Origin: Membranipora membranacea | Taxonomy: Eukaryota > Bryozoa > Gymnolaemata > Cheilostomatida > Membraniporidae | Assembly: GCA_914767715.1 (NCBI GenBank) | Contig: OU612073.1 | Location: 24,180,001-24,244,000, forward strand | Reading direction: 5' to 3' | Length of the DNA stretch: 64,000 nt | Part shown: piece after piece, positions 59,592 through 64,000 of the stretch | How positions within the stretch are numbered: position 1 is the first letter of the stretch | Layout of the letters: each line of letters opens with the position of its first letter | Position numbers and translations under genes: made by a program | The notes under the pieces: model-generated | The model's database searches: none | Told to the model about the DNA's origin: nothing | Seen by the model: the letters and a program-made list of their open reading frames with translations, nothing else

Positions 59592-62461
59592 TCACGGAGC
59601 TGGAGTCGATACTTCATCCCAGAGGCGAGCCAACTGGGCTCCCTTGAAGGCCTGCACTGGAAGATCAAGCATACCCAGAGCATAGCCAGATACCAGCTCA
59701 ACACCAGAGTAGAATATCGATCTCCTCCCCTTTTCAGTTTTAAAATTTGGATTTGTTTCTAGTATTAAAATCATGGTCAATTTTCAGAGTTTTCAATAAA
59801 TTTTTATCATTCTTTAGCAGATTATACATGAAAATAATTAATCGATACTTGAAAAGCATATTTATAGGCATAATATAGGATTCTTGAAATTTATATGTAG
59901 TCGAAGAATTTGGTGGTTTTTTAAAAATAACTCTCAGTGCCTTTTTTTGGCACACTAGGACTTGCAACAAAGCGGCATCGCAAGCGTGACCCCAGAATTC
60001 CACTCCATATAAAATGTGGGGGTAAATGAAAGTATAATAGACATTGATCATCAATTTTTGGTCTAAATATTTTGACAGATGTCGAAGCATCATAACAAGG
60101 AAATTTAATTGGCTGAAACTTTATCGATTTGGGTCCGAAATGTCAAATGTTAATCCGGATGGATCCCTAGAAATTTGCAATTCGTGGATGTAATAACGTT
60201 ATTCAAGGTATAAGCTTCGTCTTCTAGTCGTTTCTGATGGTTTTTAAAAATAATTTGATGGGTTTTTTCAAAATTTAATAAAAGCTTATTTGCTATGCAC
60301 CAGTCCTGGATCTTTAAAAGTTCTCTTTCAGTAAGATCCGCATTTTCTGATATCAGATTTGTATCGTCAGCAAAAAGATCATACTTAAAATTGTCTGAGA
60401 CGGAAAGCAAATCGTTTATATAAATTAAAAACAGTAAATGTCCAACAACTGAACCCTGTGGAACACTGGTAGAAATTCTTCGCATTTCGGAGTTGTTTTC
60501 TCCTACTTTTATAAATTGATTTCTATTATCAAGATAAGATGCAACTAGTTTAACAGCAGATGGTGTAAAGTGATAAAATTTAAGTTTTTCAATAAGAATT
60601 TTGTGGTTTATCGTATCGAACGCTTTGCTAAAACCTAAGAAAATAGTCTGCGAAACTTGGCTGTGGTCTAACTTTTTATATATTGTTTCTAGTAGAGTAC
60701 TGATAGCTTGGGTGGTGTTTTTCTTTGGTCGAAAACCAAATTGGGAATCAGTCAACAAGCTATTAGTTTCCAGGTGATCTAAAATTTGATTTGTGACAAT
60801 TTTTTCAGCTATTTTAGACACCGCACTCAAGACAGATATTGGGCAGTAATTTGAGGGATCATTCACTGACCCCCTTCTTAAAAATTGGTGTTATTTTTGC
60901 TACTTTAAGGCAGTCAGGAAAGACTGAGTTGTTTAATGAAAGGTTTATGAGCTCGGTCAAGATGGGGGTCAGAGTCATTTTGTTTTCTTTTATAACTCTT
61001 GCACTGATTTTATCATAACCAGCAGACTTTTTAACCTTCAAACTTTCTATAATTTTAAAATCTTCACCAGAATCAATTTCATGAAATCTAAAGTATGGCA
61101 CAGAAACGGGGGACGGAAAATATTTAGTAAAATCGGATATACCTTGTAGATGGTTAAATAGATTTTTGCCTATATCAGTAAAATAGTTGTTAAACGTGTT
61201 GCAAATTGCTGTTGGCTCAGATATTTCTTGGCCATCAACATTCAAAACAGCTGGGTGTGTGCTAGGTTTTTTCTTTCTTATCAATTCATTAACAAATTTC
61301 CATTTCTCGTTTTGGTTTTCCTTGCACTGTTCTTAGCGATGTGTAAAATAGTCTTTTTTTGCTTTATTTATTTCAAAAGTCACAAGATTGCGGTATTTAT
61401 TGTATTTTCCCTTGAAAGATGCGTCGAAGGGTGATTTTTTTCACATCCCAGTGCATTTTTGTCCGTTTCGAAACAAGATCATGGAGACGGCTGTTCATCC
61501 AGGGTTTGTTAAATGTGTGTTTGTAGTATTTTGAGGTGTGGGTTTTAGTGCACTGAGCAATTATATCGGAAAGCGTAGTTTGAAAATTTTCCATGGACAC
61601 AGATGCGTTTTCATTGATGCTGGCATTCCAATCTTGGGCTTCAACTAGCTTTTGAATTTCTGAGTAGTCAGTAACATCATAGCTACGTGACTGCCTTCTA
61701 GAAATTTGTGTCGATGCCAATTGAATGGATAAAATACAGGCGAGATGATCGGCCAGCATACAATCTACAGTGCATGTTTTAACACTGCGATTAAGATTGT
61801 TTATCAAGATGTTATCAATGATACTGGATTTTTTGTCTCCAAATCTGGTTGGACTGGAGATTGTATTTAAAAAACCAAAGCTATTCAATGTTGTAATGTA
61901 GTCTTTGATGTATTTTTCATCAAATGATTTATTAAAGGGATTGAGATCGATATTCAGGTCCCCAGCGATGTCAGGCCGTCAGGGCACCCATCACTCGTCC
62001 CAGGTCGTCAAGGAAACCAGGCAACTCACCCGAGGGAGTCCGATAGACACACAGCACCGTAAAGAGCCTGGATCCACAATAAGCAACCTCGGCCAGCAGT
62101 GATTCAGCACCATGCAACAGCACCACCTCAACTCTAGCCTCAAATTTCTGGTTGATATATATACAAACACCCCGCCACGGGTGGTTTTACGTGAGCTACA
62201 AAATAAATTATAACCAGGCAAGTTAAACTGGTCAGTATAATCATCAGGTAAAAGCCATGTTTCGCTGAGAACAGTACATGAAAATTCTACGTCTAGCTTT
62301 GATAAAAACAACTGAAGCAGATCAAACTTATCAGTCAGACTCCTAATATTCAGATGCAATAGTGAAAATCCTTTACGAAAGACAAAATCATTAATACATT
62401 CAGGTTTTACTCGTGACAAATGCTCAACATATTGATCAACATTCGGTGTGTGAGGCGCCAT
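59592..62461 (-). pseudogene. LINE ORF2: endonuclease and reverse transcriptase, broken
   Basis: Starts MAPHTPNVDQYVEHL at 62461. Endonuclease: LHLNIRSLTDKFD, SETWL, RGGVFVYIS, a frameshift near 62120, then GELPGFLDDL, another break near 61975, and AGDLNIDLNPF; the segment 61888-61397 carries TRFGDKKSSIIDNI and LADHLACILSI. RT: SAGYDKISARVIKE, KVAKITPIFKKG, a frameshift near 60865, NYCPISVLSAVSKIAEK, motif A as LGFSKAFDTINH, motif B SVPQGSVVGHLLF, motif C LFADDTNL, and KFLGI, then YPHILYGVEFWG. In motif A the usual first Asp (DFSKAFD) is Gly, so even a repaired frame would probably lack catalysis. At least four breaks in all. Confidence 0.87.
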
Positions 62462-62529
62462 ACTGTCTAAGTGTTCCTGTGTAGTTGGTTTTTACTCAGG
62501 AGTGTAACTTCTACTCTAGGTTCGAGAGG

Positions 62530-63321
62530 TCAGCACTTGATTGCTATTTTCAGGATGTCACTGGTGCTATCCTGCTCCATGTAGATGTTGCCGTGATATG
62601 TCCAGATGTATCGATAATTTAGCTCCTTACGCCTCTTGTGGGCCTTGAAGAATAGCTCATGCTGCTTCTCATCCAATAATTCATTGATATATATTTTTAC
62701 ATCATCACTGAGTCCGAGAGATTTAGTTGTGATTTCTTTCGTCTGGAGTTGTTTTCTTGCATTATATAACTTGTCTCTCATTATCTGGAAATGGAACTTC
62801 ACGTAAATGTTTCTGTTCTTGGTACGATACGCTGTTATAAGGTCTGCTCCAGTAATGCTGACTTCCATTTTGGCAGCTAGCATAGTAACGATAGCACAGG
62901 TATTTTCATGTGGTGTAACAGGTATGCCAGATAGTGTTAGATTGACGTAAGACTTCTCTTTGTGCATCTTAACTATGGAGTCACGCACACCATTTATATC
63001 TTCACTATTTTTGTGACGATCGTGTACCAGGGCAGACATTTGGGATCTCAGGGAATCATCCTCCTGTTGTCGGATTTGTTTCAAAACATTTAATTCCTTC
63101 TTGAGATCTGCAATCTCCTCTCAACAGAATGTCAGCGCCTGTTCATACTCTGTCTGTTTGGATTCAACAAGTCGAGAGCAGATGCTTGAGATGGTGGCGT
63201 TCAGTTTGTTGAACTGCTTTTCCATGTAATGTCTGTTATCATCAAATCTCTCCAGTATTTGCTGCATGTTTAAATCCGTGGTGGTAGAGTCCGAGCGTAG
63301 TTTTGGTCCCATGACAAGCAA
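62530..63321 (-). pseudogene. LINE ORF1 with baculovirus FP25K-like domain
   Basis: Begins MLVMGPKLRSD at 63321 and has a stop (TGA) at 63121-63123; the frame then continues from about 63117. Residues about 10-110 look like a coiled coil (ILERFDDNRHYMEKQFNKL, LKKELNVLKQIRQQEDD). A globular part follows: YVNLTLSGIPVTPHEN, ADLITAYRTKNRNIYVKFHF, LGLSDDVKIYINELLD, HELFFKAHKRRKELNYRY and a final IWTYHGNIYMEQDS. This order (VKF.., VYINE.L, LF..A, YKY.W..NG.IY) is that of the FP domain shared by baculovirus FP25K and many LINE ORF1 proteins; it probably binds nucleic acid. One nonsense change makes it a pseudogene. Confidence 0.75.
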
Positions 63322-63330
63322 TCGTTAGAT

Positions 63331-64000
63331 GATATACAGTATGACCTTGATACTATCACTGCTAAGCTTGGGCCTACGCCCTAGCTCCGCTCCAGTAACA
63401 AGTAATTACCGTTGATTAGGTACTGTAGTCCCCTGTGTGTATTGTGATGTGATATAAGGTTGAACAGAAGATAGCTTGATGTATGATAAAGCTAGTACGT
63501 AGCAGAGCAAGCTATTAGACAACCTTACCCTATGAAAGCCAAACAAACAATCATGAGCCAAACAAACTATCAGGAAAAGTGCGAATCTTCAAGATATTCT
63601 CAGTCATCAATTAGTACCAGCGCCCACCACAAGACAGAATGGCGTGTTGCCTTGCTTGTTCTGTACACAGTGATCAAGATAAATATGCCAACAGAATAAC
63701 ACGACCATAACCCAATCTACACATAAGGCATGTACGCTGTTTGCTAAAAAAGTGAAAACCGCCAAGTTGTTGCTGCTAACTGCAAAAATATTTTCTTACC
63801 TTGGGTAGCTTGGTATTGAACAATCATTTATTGGCTTCGAATTCTTCTATCTTGAAATTTATTCGTATGCTGACAGTGTAGCAACCAGCTATTGACCATA
63901 CTTTAGATTTGTCTTGGTAAGGGGCCGTTTAAAATGTTATGGTCAATACCTGCAAAGCCATTATATCCAGGGTTCTTCTTACTGCTTGATAATAAACACC
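63331..64000. other. LINE 5' flank and window end
   Basis: Possible 5' UTR of the LINE up to about 63450; beyond it no gene or repeat is recognised. Confidence 0.35.

Larger units (their letters stand above)
59400..63330 (-). mobile_element. nearly full-length, inactivated LINE (ORF1 + ORF2)
   Basis: The minus strand holds ORF1 (63321-62530) and ORF2 (62461 to about 59590) with endonuclease and RT, then a 3' end with A-rich (CAAAAAA)n-like sequence at 59400-59425. It is the most complete element in the window. Stops, frameshifts and a changed catalytic residue make it inactive. CR1/Jockey group by APE endonuclease, RT motifs and ORF1 type. Confidence 0.9.

Noticed and set aside
59460-59762. 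100-codon plus-strand ORF
   Set aside because: Lies antisense over the C-terminal end and 3' part of the LINE ORF2.

Overview
The window is animal-type nuclear DNA: A+T-rich, with GT-AG spliced genes, tRNA-derived SINEs, non-LTR retrotransposons (LINEs), foldback elements and many minisatellites. There are no bacterial operons. The two conserved gene families, PLAC8 and a PATL1-type Pat1 protein, point to a metazoan. Repeat content and compact genes suggest an invertebrate, but the species cannot be fixed from the sequence alone.

Layout. 1.7-2.2 kb: tail of a LINE. 3.1-4.4 kb: PLAC8-family gene A (minus). 5.4-8.6 kb: a duplicated block that took up a 1.56-kb LINE. 9.2-14.5 kb: inverted-repeat elements. 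14.7-19.5 kb: PLAC8 gene B (minus), entangled with duplicated copies of its own introns that lack its exons. 21.6-35.0 kb: a Pat1/PATL1 homologue (minus, about 16 exons, about 770 codons) whose introns hold a LINE with an unusual viroplasmin-like ORF1, a 17-copy CCTAG array and a 19-bp minisatellite. 35.4-39.2 kb: a perfect 69-bp hairpin and other repeats. 40.0-56.6 kb: three PLAC8 genes C, D and E (plus) in a tandem array made by successive duplication; the large first intron of C holds two decayed LINEs in opposite orientation. 59.4-63.4 kb: a nearly full-length but inactivated LINE (minus) with an FP25K-like ORF1 and an endonuclease/reverse transcriptase ORF2.

The genes. The five PLAC8 genes share the same exon plan: a first coding exon ending in phase 1 inside a Cys codon, a 146-bp middle exon, and a roughly 93-bp last exon. 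In B, C, D and E the first coding exon begins with TG right after the acceptor AG, and an upstream donor leaves a terminal A, so the ATG start codon appears to be split by an intron. The PATL1 homologue should act in deadenylation-dependent mRNA decapping (P-bodies). No functional link between PATL1 and the PLAC8 genes is visible.
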